Assembly: GCF_964340395.1 (NCBI RefSeq)
Contig: NC_135558.1
Span: 19,273,371 to 19,337,370, forward strand
Origin: Glandiceps talaboti
Lineage: Eukaryota; Hemichordata; Enteropneusta; Spengelidae
Direction: 5' to 3'
DNA length: 64,000 bases
Shown here: one piece after another, positions 35,460 to 47,912 of the stretch
How positions within the stretch are numbered: the first letter of the stretch is position 1
Layout: every line of letters begins with the position of its first letter
Notes under the pieces: model-generated
Told to the model about the DNA's origin: nothing
The model's database searches: none
What the model saw: only the letters and a program-made list of their open reading frames with translations
Made by a program: the position numbers and the translations under genes

Positions 35460-36027
35460 GAAGGCATATAAATACCTTCGCATGGCTATCACCCAACTTA
35501 TCACTGAATATAGGATTTAGAAGGAGGGTCTATGGTCGGACATACTAATAATCTAATTACTAGCTAGCCATTTAATGTGCCAATTGGTTTCATGGGGAAA
35601 AACTAATATCTCGAGCATTTTTTAGATTAAATTTGTTTTATGCCAAGCAATATAGTGGGATTGTGTTGAGCCAGCATGGAGCATTGCTTGTTGTTGAGCC
35701 AGACGACAATTTGCCACTATTGTAGAAAGTTTGGGGACTAAGAATCTATGGCTAGACACATTAGGAAGCAGATCGACTGTTGTGAAGGTAGAGGTTGGGC
35801 AACGGTGGATAGAAAGAGAAGAAGGTAAAGGATAGGTAATGGGGAATAGAAAGAGAAATAGCTAAATCTGCCTATACTAGTATCTGTGATTTTTCGAAAG
35901 CAATAAAACAAATTTCATACGCGATCAGCAGACTTACCTCAGCAAATTTTCTTTTTTTCGATAGGGGTCTTTTCGAATAGATGCTAGTGTTGAAAATGTG
36001 ATTAGAAGATTCTTCAGCTGTGGTCAT
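34313..36027 (-). CDS. Candidate two-exon gene of unknown function
   Basis: Exon 1 (36027-35938) starts at the first in-frame ATG and encodes MTTAEESSNHIFNTS.. through KKRKFAE, ending in a strong donor GAG|GTAAGT. Exon 2 (34567-34313) follows a good acceptor (TATACTTCAG|GTA) in the same phase 0. It encodes VSLLDKFRALGWNELVRDEL.. and stops at 34313, giving about 114 residues. KKRK is a basic, NLS-like cluster. CCAAT boxes on the minus strand (36113-36117 and 36165-36169) and a TGACGT motif near 36084-36089 lie upstream, as expected of a promoter. I do not recognise the protein. Either exon could continue to unseen exons, or the join could be chance. The start-codon context is weak (T at -3). 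Confidence 0.35.
34630..35290. other. No recognised gene; C- and G-run rich
   Basis: Homopolymer G and C runs (34663-34673, 34712-34721, 34770-34782) are scattered in otherwise featureless DNA. Confidence 0.5.
35301..35458. repeat. (GA)n and (GACA)n microsatellites
   Basis: About 68 bp of GA is followed by GACA units, an interrupted purine tract, and GACA units again. Confidence 0.96.
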
Positions 36028-36224
36028 ATACTCTAGAATGGTTTGCAAAGTTACTGTTGACTCCTCGATGTATACAATATTATACGTCACCTATCTCCAA
36101 TCTCGCATTCTAATTGGTCGATAGCAATGCAGATACGGAGGCGTATTTTTTTACTGACAGCCTGATTGGTTCAACTTTGCATTTACCTAATATCACGATG
36201 TTGTAACCGTTGAGAAGGGCTGTA

Positions 36225-36298
36225 CGTTGGTGGGTGGCATGACCCACAGTCCCTTTAGTGATAGAGGGACTGTACATGATTGATCACACCCACCAACG
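36225..36298. repeat. Two-tier hairpin upstream of the candidate minus-strand gene
   Basis: Outer arms CGTTGGTGGGTG (36225-36236) and CACCCACCAACG (36287-36298) are perfect inverted copies. Inner arms ACAGTCCCT (36246-36254) and AGGGACTGT (36265-36273) form a second perfect stem. The structure lies about 200-270 bp upstream of the ATG at 36027 and could equally be a small foldback element. Confidence 0.75.
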
Positions 36299-36663
36299 GT
36301 GTCTGAACGGATTGGATTGTTAGAGTATAAACATGGTCACTCGGTGGCGCTATTACAAAATGACGCGTTTGTTACATTCCGTAAGGGAAGGTTGTATTAT
36401 CTCTACTTTTTGGTAATTATACAATATCCTACGTTTGCATTTTCAAATTTCGTATTGTTTGGTACAATTAAGGGGCACATCATTTACGATAGCTAATGCT
36501 CATAAATTTTTATTCCAACAATATATATTTGTGTTTGAACAAAAATGTAAGGTTTTGGCCTCACAGAAGGCATTCAGTTACATCAGGTTTTACGTTCTAT
36601 TAGTCATTTTCACAGTGGTATAAAACTCGTTTTGAGACACAGTTAGGCAGACAGACATCCGAA

Positions 36664-36768
<105 letters not shown>

Positions 36769-37019
36769 TCTCGGAGACAGCAAGTAAAATCAAGCGCATA
36801 TCTGAATCAAATTGGACATAATCTAATAAATTCATATATGAAATTGTTACACAAAGACTTGCTGTTGGGGCAAACTATCTCTCCAGTGTTTAAACATTGC
36901 GAAATAAAACAGGGGTACAAAGAATGCACTTTGAATAGAAGATGGTGGGCAAGGGGTATTTTCGTACTTCGCATTCAGGCCATTCTTTTTTTCGTAAATT
37001 GTAAAACGTTCCTATAAAG

Positions 37020-38535
37020 TCCGTAAAATCGTAATTCAGTAGGTGGTCGGAGTATTCCGTAGATAACTGTGTATTGTGACTGTAGCCCGTAAAATCACCC
37101 CTTTTTCGTACACGTAAAAGGAAAAGCCATACAACTGTACCATAATTGTACCACGAAGCGAAGTCGCAAGAAATGTTCAAATATACTCAGTAAACGACTG
37201 CTCCCGAGATTTAGTTTGGTTAAAATCATGAGCAAAATATTTCGTTAACCTCTCCTTTCAGACCATCAGAATTTTAATGCCCCCCCCCTTCGAACCCCCA
37301 ATTCGTTCACCCCTCCCAGTTCTCTCGATGCCTCTGCCGTAAATTCTGACCACAGCCTCACCCCTCTTTCAAATCATACCGTTTTCGTCGCGGGACGCCC
37401 CGGATACGGTAATGCGTAGGCGGCAAACAGTGACTTGAGGTCGAAAGGTTAAGGGAGCCGTCATTATCTCTCACTTGGGGGGGGGGGGTCGGAGGAATCG
37501 GAGGGGGGAGGGTCACTCAAAAAATGCTAGAAGAGGGTTACTCAAAAACTGGGGAGTGAAAAGGGGGGGGGGGCACTCACATTTTTGCCAACACTTAAGT
37601 ATAGAACATACCTATATAATGATGCAAGTTAACAACAAATATATTTATTAACACAGTGTTTTTCTGCTAGATTTTTTTTCAGTGCATATTGCATATACAT
37701 AGCCCCTATGAAAATGCATACACATTCGACATTTACATGTAGTTTCTGAAGCCAGTGCAGTGGACCATAAAAAACTGTAACACAAATTAATCAAACTTAT
37801 ACTAGATACATTTAGTTCTGTTACATGAAATAAATCATTAATTGATAAAGTAGTAAGGAATAACCAGGTTAATGAAATAAACAGCTGAAGCCACACAGGA
37901 GGGCAAAGTCTGACAAACTAGGATCAACTCATCTATAATATCACGGTGTAGATTATATGTCAGTCAGTGAAAGCATACCAGATACTGGGATGATATGGTA
38001 ACTTGGTGAACTGAAAATCTCTGACAGGTTTCATTGCACAGGTATTTATAAACATTAAATACGTGTTGAAAACAAAGAATATGGTACTATATAATTAACT
38101 TTTTACTGCACAGATACTAGTAAATGGCGTTCTATTACATGAAATCAATATATAAGTATACAGTAATTTTTCATAAATGATAAAATAATGTTAAATGTTA
38201 TGGCATGAAACTATACTTTGAGATTTTTTCTCAGTGTTAGTATTCTCAATAAAATTTCAATTGTGATGAGGGGAGGTTATTGCCATCATCTTGACATGTT
38301 AGAATAACTGCAGAAAGCATTCTTTTAGTTTTAGTACTTGAATTTCAAAAAATCTCCAGGAAAGTCCCCTCCTGTAGGTACCCCACTTGACTCCCTCAAA
38401 CTTTGATTCAACTTGTACTGCCTACTTTCCAATTTTACTAGCTGCGTTGGGAATAAGCTGCATTCATTGTTACCTCTTCCTTTTGAAATAAGCCACATCC
38501 ATCATGTTACGAGGAATTTAAATTTCAAAATGAAA
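37020..38535. other. No recognised gene; G runs near 37480-37570
   Basis: A short decayed repeat of CACTCAAAAA..GGGG type occupies about 37475-37585. The rest is AT-rich with no supportable exon. Confidence 0.45.
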
Positions 38536-38539
38536 AAAG

Positions 38540-38599
38540 TATGTATGTATGTATGTATGTATGTATGTATGTATGTATGTATGCATGTATGCATGTATG

Positions 38600-38628
<29 letters not shown>
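38540..38628. repeat. (GTAT)n microsatellite at the 5' end of a LINE
   Basis: About 22 GTAT units with two GCAT variants abut the truncated 5' end of the LINE. Confidence 0.96.
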
Positions 38629-38630
<2 letters not shown>

Positions 38631-40290
38631 CTCTGTCAGAGTGGCACTATTGTACAAAAAGGAAGATAAGACATTCGAAGGCAATTATAGACCAGTGTCA
38701 ATTTTGAGTGTGATATCCAAGATATTAGAAAGAATAATTTACACTCACTTTGAATAGTATCTTCAATTTGGTTTTCGGCCTGGGTATTCTACAGACACCT
38801 GTCTAATCCACCTCACTGACTGTATCAGGTCAAACATGGACAAAGGGGAAATGACCGGTATGGTTTTGATAGATCTACAAAATGTTTTTGATACAGTTGA
38901 CTACGCGATACTGTTGGAAAAGCTCGGTGCATGTGGTGTGAGTAAACAGTCAGTGCAATGGTTCAAGTCATATCTATCTGGTAGAACTCAGGGCGTAAAC
39001 TATATACTAAACTGGTATACTATCTAACCACAACCCAATTCATTGTGATGTTCCACAGGGCTCTATATTAGGGCCCTTGCTATTATTAGTATATGTAAAT
39101 GACATGACATGCAGTCAGCAGTGACATGTAAACTACTCTTATATTATGCAGATGATTTTGCTCTTTTGGTGTCTGGCAGATATGTTGAGCAAATCCTAAC
39201 GATGCTTTGAATGGAGTTAGAACATCTACATTAATGGTTAATTGATAATAAATTATCTTTACATCTTGGCAAAATGGAATCCATTTTGGTTGGTTCTAAT
39301 CGAAAACTAAAGCAATGTTCGGAGATGCAAGTTTCGTATGGCGGTGTCGACATTGCTGCCAGACACCTTGGAGCTGACTTGGACCAATCATTGTCAGGTG
39401 GAACAATGGCAGCAAAGATTAAAAAATCACACTCTCGTCTGAAGTTTTTATATCGCAATAAGAAATTCTTAGATACTAAAATCATAAAACTACGCTAATT
39501 GTCTAGTTCAACGCCATTTTGATTATGCCAGCTCATATTGGTATAGTGCCTTGACTATGAAAAGCAAACAAAAACTTCAAACGTCTCCAAATAAGGTTAT
39601 ACGATTTGTCCTGGATATGCCAATACGGGCTCATATTGAACCAGACCATTTCAAAGAATTTGGAAGGCTCTCTGTCGGCCACAGGGTTTTATATATTAAG
39701 CTCAACCATGTACAGAGAGTTAGAACAGGATTGGCCACGAAGTATATATATGATCCATTCGTTTTTAATAGTCATGTGTATAGAACTAGATCCAGTCCAT
39801 ATTCTATTTTTGTTCCAGGCTGGGCTCGGGTTTATCAGAACAGTTTTGTTTATACAGCCAATGTGGAATGGAACAAAGTGCCAATTAATGTACAGAGCAT
39901 AACTTCTAGTACTCTTTTAAAGCAACTAGCAACGCCTCACCCCCTGAGGTCACTGGTGCATGCAGTCAACCAATAATCAGATGCGCCAAAACTTTACTGT
40001 CATAAGGGTATTAAACTGTTTTTAAACATTTTAATCCAATATATAAAGATTAATTGCTAATTTTAGAGAATACTGTCTAAAATTATTGCCAAGATAGTCT
40101 AAAAATTGTCTCGCCAGAGTCTCCAACTCTACCCTGCCATTGATACACAACCATCCGATGTGCTGACCTTTACCCTAATGATTTCATTTAACTTTTTTGA
40201 CAGCATATTTCAACCCTATGTATAAAGAATAGTATATGATGATGATGTTGATGATGATGATGATGATGATGATGGTAGCGATGATGTTGT
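38629..40290 (+). mobile_element. 5'-truncated, inactivated non-LTR retrotransposon (reverse transcriptase and C-terminal domain)
   Basis: The sequence opens within the RT domain: LLYKKEDKTFEGNYRPVSIL then SVISKILERIIY (38650-38750). It continues with FGFRPGYSTDTCLIHLTDCI (38766-38830), a fingers/palm stretch GMVLIDLQNVFDTVDYAIL (38860-38920), PQGSILGPLL-like sequence (39055-39080) and the catalytic YADDFALLVSG (39147-39180). The last domain runs from 39551 to 39976 (141 codons). Stops and frameshifts separate the blocks (after 38754, around 39026, 39110 and 39210), so no functional protein is made. The element ends in a GAT-rich tail at about 40236-40280. Upstream ORF1, endonuclease and the RT N-terminus are absent. 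Confidence 0.87.
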
Positions 40291-40700
40291 CTTGTAAAGC
40301 TTTGGGGTTATTACCTTAAAGGCTCTGAGTAGCATACACAATTTGGCTTTACGAGTACAAATGTCCAGAGCTTCTAGGGGGTGGTCCCTAGGACGCCCCC
40401 CCCCCCCGTGAGGTGGATATATCCAATTATAAAGCTATTCCCCCTACATCTTACTGTCAATATGCTAGTAAACTGTGTGGGTTTTTATTTTAGTATTTCA
40501 ACCATATGCAGTTGCTTTTTACATGTTCATGCTGTCTTGTAAAGCTTGGAAATTATTGTTTTAAAAAAATTAAATAGCCTAAAAATGGCTTTAAGTTTCA
40601 AAAGACTCCTAGGACCCTCCCTTATGAGATGTGTACATATTCCCATCTCAAGTTTCCCCCCTAACTTTTACTGTCAAGATGCTATTAAACTCCTTTTTGA
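40286..40700. repeat. ~245-bp diverged tandem duplication
   Basis: CTTGTAAAGCTT occurs at 40291 and 40536. Both copies continue with GG..TTATT..TTAAA, a CCTAGGAC phrase, TGTCAA.ATGCTA.TAAACT and a long C run. Confidence 0.7.
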
Positions 40701-41000
40701 ATATATTGACCCGGTGTAGTCGCTAATTTAGTATGGTGCTATATTATTAAGCATTTACTCAAGCAGTTCACTCTTAGACTAACTCTCCATCAAATACCTG
40801 TCATGTAAATATGATATGGGGAGGGGGGGGGGGGTAAAAGACGATTACCACCAGTCATCATGTTTTAGAATTAAGTGATGGTGGAAAAAGGTGAGCCACT
40901 TTTCGATTTTACAGAGAGGGGATCAGTGAATATTCGTCGGCCCGATCGATGTAAAAATCTACCTACTCCAGGCCGGAGAAACCGACCGATCCCAAAGCCT

Positions 41001-43977
41001 ACCGCTACGTCAGCTTTGTTGCATTTTGTTGAAGAATTTCAAAATTTTGGAAGACTAAACTTGCCAGACGGTTTGTGTGTATTCGAACACTTGGTGGCGA
41101 TCTACATCATCTGTTGAACTGTATTGCATCGATCATAATTCAATGAGCGACCAATCCTTTCAAATACTGCCGAATTACGGACAAGTCATTGAAAATGCAA
41201 GGTACTAGGTATCAGATAAGCAACAAGAATACAACATATCTATAAATTAACACTCAAGTATATTGTGGTATGAACATTATAGTGAATTTATTATAGTTAA
41301 TTTTGTTAGAATGCTAGTAGATTATCGACCCAACAAGTTGTACAAATTCTGGAACTTTCTTCTATTTCTTGCACCAATATCAAATCTTGTCAAACCACTT
41401 CATCCGGCCATCATATCATCTTTCATATACACCTGTTTTGCTAAGTCTCTGTGTGGTTGACAAGTCTGCCTGGTATAGGCGTTTACAGGCAGTCGTCTAA
41501 AATCTTACTATCCTGAAAGTTCATGATATTTGAGTCATTAACATTTATAAATTTAATGAGAGTGGTGAAAAGTCGTACTCATGTTATATAGTGGCTATAA
41601 CAAGGACATATCAACTGAGCCCCACAACCGAGAAACCAGGGCACTTTGTATGCTATAAAAGACATCATATCTTATATACATAGAGGCATAGTCCGCATGT
41701 ATACGTCCTTGAATAAAATTCTACTGTAGTCATGCCGATTTGTTTTATTATTGGTCCTAATTCTAGGTGAGTCGTATACGGATAGACGGATAGCAATATC
41801 ACTCAATGTATGCCAGTCTGACTTGGGTGTCCCTGGCCACGAAACCATACGGAGCCCCCCCCCCCCCCCCCCGCCCCTCATTGCAACATATACCTAACCC
41901 TACAACTATATGGTAATTAATAATGCAACCCATTTCATTATTGTATTTTTTGCAAATGTTCCACTTTATTATAGTCATATTGTCATAAATCAACCTTAAA
42001 TTGGGTAAGATTTCTCACTAAGAGCCAGCTGGTGGTACACGTTTGTAGGTGTTTGGTACAATACTGATGTATATACTGTAGAATGACAAGGAAAGTCTTA
42101 ACAGTACCGATCGTGAATTGATGTGTGTGGTAGACAGTGTGAGTGTGTGTATGTGTGTGTCATGGCACAGTAAAATTTTTAATCAAGTCTGTAGTATACT
42201 TAGGCCTTTTAAAGGACATGTAAACTCAAACCATAACTACTTGTCCATATGTACAGTGTGCAATCCTTGTAACCATATTGTATGGCCATCAGTTTTTACT
42301 GGACAGGATGCAATTTCTGACCGAATACAACAAGCAGGGATGAGTGCCCTTTAGATTTGATGGAATACTGTTCCGTACTCCTTACCTCGACCACGACAAA
42401 CTTGAGGACTGTCACTGTAGGTAGAGGGCACCTTGAGAATTGATTCACTCCTTCAGTAACAATTATTGCTCAATAGGAGGAGTCGATGGGTTCTTTGTTG
42501 TTAACAGTACTAACTTTAAAAGCGACCAGTAGATACATAGCTTATATCTATTTTCGTCCAACCTCTGGTAAAAAATCAAGAACAAACAAAAAGTCAATAT
42601 CACGTGCCAGAGCAATCAACAGGGGTATAGAGGTTTTGGGAAATCATCTTAACATTGTTTCATCATAAACGAATTATTATTGTACAGAATGTAAAAACGA
42701 ATAAAAAGTGTTTGCTCTGGGTGCAAGAATTTGGAGACATGCCAGTGAATTTGCCTATCGTTCTGCATCACACAAATCATGTCACAAAGGCATGTCACTG
42801 TATGTAGAGTCATGTGACATATCTTCTCGATCACCATGCACGGGTGGAAAGTTTAATTTACCAATAGCCTAGGGTATCAACTGAAAAAACCAAGACTGTC
42901 TGTATTTGCGTCAAAAATATTTGATGTGCTAAAAAATAAAACCCGGACGTAGCCAAATGTAGGCGAAGGTGATTATGAGGAGAAGATGTCGTGTACAAAG
43001 TGTAGCCTTGGGTACGTAGTGAGTGTTTGTCAATTATTCATCTGTCTCGAGTGTTTACGCAGTAAGGAAAGTAGGGTAGATTATGTGCAACTTACATATT
43101 GTATCATAAAAGTGACAACCACACAACAGGGTACCTTGTTAGAAAAGATTAGATTCCCATAAACGTGACAACTTCAAACCAAGAGAGCTTGTTTTTAAAT
43201 ATATAATGTCTCATAAACGTAACAACTGAGAAAACCAGGGCAGTTGCAGTGTAGCTCTGTTCATACTAACATCCATTTGTGTTGAGAAGTTTGCTCCAAA
43301 CACACAACAAATACTGGTATTTGACATTCTTTAGTGGAAAATAAATGAACAGCAAGAGGCCAAGGATGACATATATTTGGATGACGTAGAACGTGAAGCT
43401 CCAGGCTTGTGATCGAACATAGGGATCATATGATGATATCCCAAAGTTTGTGGCATGGGTTCTTAGAAGCTCAGTCTCTATGCAATAAAATCGTTTGACC
43501 ACAGGTGTAACAGCTTCTTAAACACCTAATTCAAAATGTTGTGGATGTGTTTCTTTGCAATGGGTTTTGTTCTTTCTAAATCTAAAAAATGACCAGATGA
43601 CCTAGTTACAAAAAATATCGATTATGCAAAGGATCATTAGATAAAAAACTACGTCAACTAGCTGCTCAAATAGCTTTGTTGAACGCGCATGCGCTTTTTT
43701 ATCATCAATGTATACACCGAAATATGAGAGGTTTGAACCATGAATTCGCTTTGTTATCGTCAATGTAAACACCAACTTGTATGATATTTGAATACTTCAT
43801 TTTAAAGACATTGCGTAAACTTTGTATTCATTATTTATGAAAACGCATCATCTGGAGTTCTTCCTGTTTTCATACAGAAGACGAGTATCAAGTTTCATTT
43901 CAACTGACTAAGCTGTTCTTTCGGAAAATGAAGGGACAGACAGACAGACAGACAGACAGACAGGCAGGCAGGCAGGC

Positions 43978-44034
<57 letters not shown>

Positions 44035-44040
44035 TACATA
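41001..44040. repeat. Repeated intergenic segment, unit B
   Basis: It matches unit A from GCTACGTCAGCTTTGTTG to the GGAAAATGAAGGGACAGACAG end. Relative to A it has about 0.4 kb extra at 41176-41587, and a roughly 70-bp internal duplication near 43690-43770 (ATCATCAATGTATACACC twice). That duplication is shared with C, D and E but not with A or F. Confidence 0.85.
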
Positions 44041-44088
44041 CATACATACATACATACATACATACATACATACATACATACATACATA
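43936..44088. repeat. (GACA)n(GGCA)n(GACA)n(CATA)n tract
   Basis: The compound tract ends unit B. A SINE begins directly at its right edge. Confidence 0.95.
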
Positions 44089-44431
44089 GTGGAGTCATGA
44101 AGGGTGAATGGTTAGAGCGGCCGGCTTGGAATCTGCAGGTTGCAAGTTCGAGTTCTTTTCTGAGTGGCTGAAATCCTTGGGCAAGATTTGAACCATGACT
44201 CTGCCTTATTCAACACAGCCGTATAATTGGGGACCTGGTAGGTTATAGGTTGCAATATTTATGTCTTAACCTATGTGCTTATAAACGCAGCAATGGATTC
44301 AATGCTCCACAGGGAGTTGGGGAAGCATAAAGGGCCTTTTCTGCCGCTATAGATCCGAGCCAATTGTAAAGCACTTTGAGCACCCAGGCTGGGTGGGTGG
44401 GAAAGCACTATATAAGAACCAAAATTATTAA
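44089..44431 (+). mobile_element. tRNA-derived SINE, full length
   Basis: The head GTGGAGTCATGAAGGGTGAA then TGGTTAGAGCGGCCGGCTTG is an A-box-like region. GGTTGCAAGTTCGAGTTC is the B-box. The middle has ATAATTGGGGACCTGGTAGG. The tail is TTGTAAAGCACTTTGAGCAC..GGGAAAGCACTATATAAGAACC followed by an AT-rich end. It is the better preserved relative of the element at 3101-3450; tail fragments lie at 15690-15742 and 52198-52250. Confidence 0.88.
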
Positions 44432-44485
44432 TTAAGTGTATTATATATACACGCAGACACAAACTGAAAGACAGACAGACAGTCA

Positions 44486-44570
44486 CACACACACACACAC
44501 ATACACATACACATACATACATACATACATACATACATACATACATACATACATACATACATACATACAT
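44486..44570. repeat. (CA)n and (CATA)n tract
   Basis: CA dinucleotides pass into CATA units. The right edge joins TTTGATTTGAGAGAAGCTAC, which in unit A lies about 200 bp further along, so sequence has been lost here. Confidence 0.93.
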
Positions 44571-44739
44571 TTGATTTGAGAGAAGCTACAACAAAGAATT
44601 AAACTAAATATCTGGACGTGTCTAAGGTATAAAATCAAATACGGTAAATGAGTATTATACAAACAATATTATCCAAAAGAAATTGAATACATGTTGATGG
44701 TTTTGCATTCAGTAACTCAGTTCCATTCAATTTAAGTCT

Positions 44740-45874
44740 TTAACACCAACCAGGAGCCCATACACCATTGAAATTTGCAGGGTCAGATTCTTCAGAAAGA
44801 GGTGGGAAGAAAGCTGGCGGTGCATTGTCGAGATATTTCTTGGCTGCAGCACGCAGTTCTTCAACCTTCTCCGGCATGGTAGCAGACAAGTCATTGATTT
44901 CCCTTGGGTCCTCTGAAATGAAATTTCTTTGTGCTAGTACACGAGTAAAGGAGTTACACATGCACTCAGACAGATCTGCCATGTAATACTTTTCACAGTA
45001 TTGACAAACATTTTATATCCTTTACCTTGATATTTGAAATCTAAATTCGTTACTGTCACTGGAAGATAATGTACTATGGATGGTCTGCATAGTGTTGAAC
45101 CAATGCCAAAATTACTATAATGTAATTTGTGACCGCAACCTGCAAATTGTGCTTTACTGGACATGCCAATATTTGGTATGCCTCGATTCGTCAATATATA
45201 GCAAATGCGATAATGGGACAGTTTTTGCCGCAATTACTTTTGACTTCCTGTAGAGGTCCCTCTAACCTGACGTGTAATACTTGTGGGTAGAAATGAAAAT
45301 GTACAAGCGCTTGACTGAATTATCATATGTGATAATGGCACGCATGTAAAAGTCACATGTCGATTTTTTAAATGGTAGTTTAAATTGCGAAATAGAAAAT
45401 GGATGACTTCAAATAGAATGTTATATTGTCAAAGGACGTGTAGTAGACTAAGCACTACAATCTTCCATTCTCAAGAAGCAAGCGCCATGTAAATCAATGT
45501 AGAGTCATAAAATGGCATGTAGTAGTCAAATGTCTCATATGGCAGCTAGCAGTCTCAAATTGTATGTTATAGTAGTAATTCTGGCATTGATGTGATGGAC
45601 TTCGAGAGTCTGCTTTTCAGATTTTGGAATCGGAGACTGGCACCAACATTTTGTATCAAACAAATAAGTTATGAGCTACTTGTTGTTTTACCTATAAACC
45701 ATTTTATTAGTGTTCCTTTCAGATATTGCATACAACAATTGTTGACCTGTGTTTCAGACTAAGTGGTAAATTCCTCACCTGCGATATTGAATAGTAAGGT
45801 AGCATTAAATGATGGAAGAGGAGGTACATCAGGAATAACTGGATTTTCCAAATCTGCTGGGGGATACCAGACGT
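44740..45874 (-). pseudogene. Arylsulfatase-like 3' remnant (last two exons only)
   Basis: Two segments match exons 16 and 17 of the sulfatase copies: 45874-45779 (96 nt) and 44912-44740 (173 nt, stop at 44740-44742). Splice signals and frame are intact. Exon 17 has one codon fewer (FFPPLSEESD instead of FFQPGYSEESD), and exon 16 has changes such as DVWYPP for DDWYPP and LENPVIP for LQNPDIP. Homology to the gene stops at about 45906, in the intron before exon 16, where unit C of the intergenic segment begins. The first 15 exons are absent, so this locus cannot make a sulfatase. Open frames may simply reflect its youth. Confidence 0.88.
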
Positions 45875-46416
45875 CTGTTCAGAAAACGAATTTCGTAAAA
45901 TTAATACATATTAGCCCCATAACTGAGAATCCAGGGCACTTTGTATGCTATAAAAGACACCATATCTTATATACATAGAGGCATAGCTCAAGTGTATACG
46001 TCCTTGAATAAAATTCTTCTGGAGTCATGCCGATTTATTTTATTAGTGGTCCTAATACTAGGTGAGTCTTATACAGATAGACGGATAGCAATATCATTTA
46101 ATGTATGCCAGTCTGACTCGGGTGTCCCTGGCCACGAAACCAGACGGACCCCCCCCCCCCAACCCTCATTGCAACATATATCTAACCCTACAACTATATG
46201 GTAATTAATAAGGCAACCCACTTCATTATTGAATTTTTGCAAATGTTTCACTTTAATATATTCATATTGTTATAGCTCAACCTTAAATTGGGTAAGATTT
46301 TTCACTAAGTGTCAGATGGTGATACACGTTTGTAGGTGTTTGGTACAATACTGCTGTATATACTCTGAATGACAAGGAAAGCCGTAACAGTACCGATCGT
46401 GAATTGATGTGGTAGG

Positions 46417-46423
<7 letters not shown>

Positions 46424-46503
<80 letters not shown>
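46424..46503. repeat. (TG)n microsatellite, ~80 bp
   Basis: Uninterrupted TG. In units A and B the same place holds only a few GT units. Confidence 0.96.
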
Positions 46504-46506
<3 letters not shown>

Positions 46507-47812
46507 TCATGGTACAGTGAAATTTTAAATCAAGTCTGCTTTTAAAGGACATGTAAACTCAAACCAAAACTACTTGTCCACATGTACAGTGTGCAATCCT
46601 TGTAAACATATTGTATGGCCATCAGTATTTTACTGGACATGATGCAATGTCTGACCGAATACAACCAAGAGGGATGAGTGACCTTTAGAGTTGATTGAAT
46701 GCTGTCCCGTACTCCTTACCTCGACCACGACAAACTTGAGGACTGTCACTGTAGGTAGAGGGCACCTTGAGAATTGATTCACTCCTTCGGTAACAATTAT
46801 TGGTCAAAAGGAGGAGTCGACGGGTTCTTTGTTGTTAACAGTACTAACTTTAAAAGTGACCAGTAGATACATAGCTTATATCTATTTTCGTCTAACGTCT
46901 GGTAAAAAATCAAGAACAAACAAAAAGTCTATATCACGTGGCATAAAGTAGGGCAGATTATTTGCAACTTACACATTGTCTCATAAACGTGACAACCACA
47001 CAACAGGTTACCTTGTTAGAAAAGATTAAATTCCCATAAACGTGACAACTTCAAACCAAGAGAGCTTGTTTTTAAATATATAATGTCTCATAAACGTAAC
47101 AACTGAGAAAACCAGGGCAGTTGCAGTGTAGCTCTGTTCATACTAACATCCATTTGTGTTGAGAAGTTTGCTCCAAACACACAACAAATACTGGTATTGG
47201 ACATTCTTTAGTGGACAATAAATGAACAGCAAGAGGCCAAGGATGACATATATTTGGATGACGTAGAACGTGAAGCTCCAGGCTTGTGATCGAACATAGG
47301 GATCATATGATGATATCCCAAAGTTTGTGGCATGGGTTCTTAGAAGCTCAGTCTCTATGCAATAAAATCGTTTGACCACAGGTGTAACAGCTTCTTAAAC
47401 ACCTAATTCAAAATGTTATGGATGTGTTTCTTTGCAATAGGTTTTGTTCTTTCTAAATCTAAAAAATGACCAGATGACCTAATTACAAAAAAATATCGAT
47501 TATGCAAAGGATCATTAGATAAAAAACTACGTCAACTAGCTGCTCTAATAGCTTTGTTGAACGCGCATGCGCTTTGTTATCATCAATGTATACACCGAAA
47601 TATGAGAGGTTTGAACCATGCATTCGCTTTGTTATCGTCAATGTATACACCAACTTGTATGATATTTGAATACTTCACTTTAAAGACATTGCGTAAACTT
47701 TGTATTCATTATTTATGAAAACGCATCATCTGGAGTTCTTCCTTTTTTCATACAGAAGATGAGTATCAAGTTTCATTTCAACTGACTAGGCTGTTCTTAC
47801 GGAAAATGAAGG

Positions 47813-47813
<1 letters not shown>

Positions 47814-47852
<39 letters not shown>

Positions 47853-47911
47853 TACATACATACATACATACATACATACATACATACATACATACATACA
47901 TACATACATAC
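47814..47911. repeat. (GACA)n(CATA)n junction tract C/D
   Basis: About 9 GACA and 15 CATA units, the same compound order as at the other unit ends. Confidence 0.95.
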
Positions 47912-47912
47912 A

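Larger units (their letters stand above)
45906..47912. repeat. Repeated intergenic segment, unit C
   Basis: It begins at the junction TTAATACATATTAGCCCCAT, where the sulfatase remnant is fused into the middle of the intergenic unit (equivalent to about 13230 in A). It lacks the interval equivalent to about 14210-14650 of A; the join reads CACGTGGCATAAAGTAGGGC. It contains an 80-bp (TG)n tract at 46424-46503. Confidence 0.82.

Noticed and set aside
40875-41117. 80-codon ORF with PTPGRRNRPIPKPT
   Set aside because: The homologous part of unit A (13050-13110) has an internal deletion breaking it. No splice signals or family were recognised.
42486-42668. Plus-strand ORF (KKSRTNKKSISRARAINRG..) also at 50463-50690
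   Set aside because: Shared only because the DNA is a repeated segment; it is shortened or deleted in C, D and E and has no recognisable domain.
43266-43502. 78-codon minus-strand ORF with a hydrophobic segment, repeated at 47143-47379 and open in unit A
   Set aside because: The homologous frame has an in-frame stop (VI*IYVILG) in units D, E and F, so the frame is not conserved and is probably chance.
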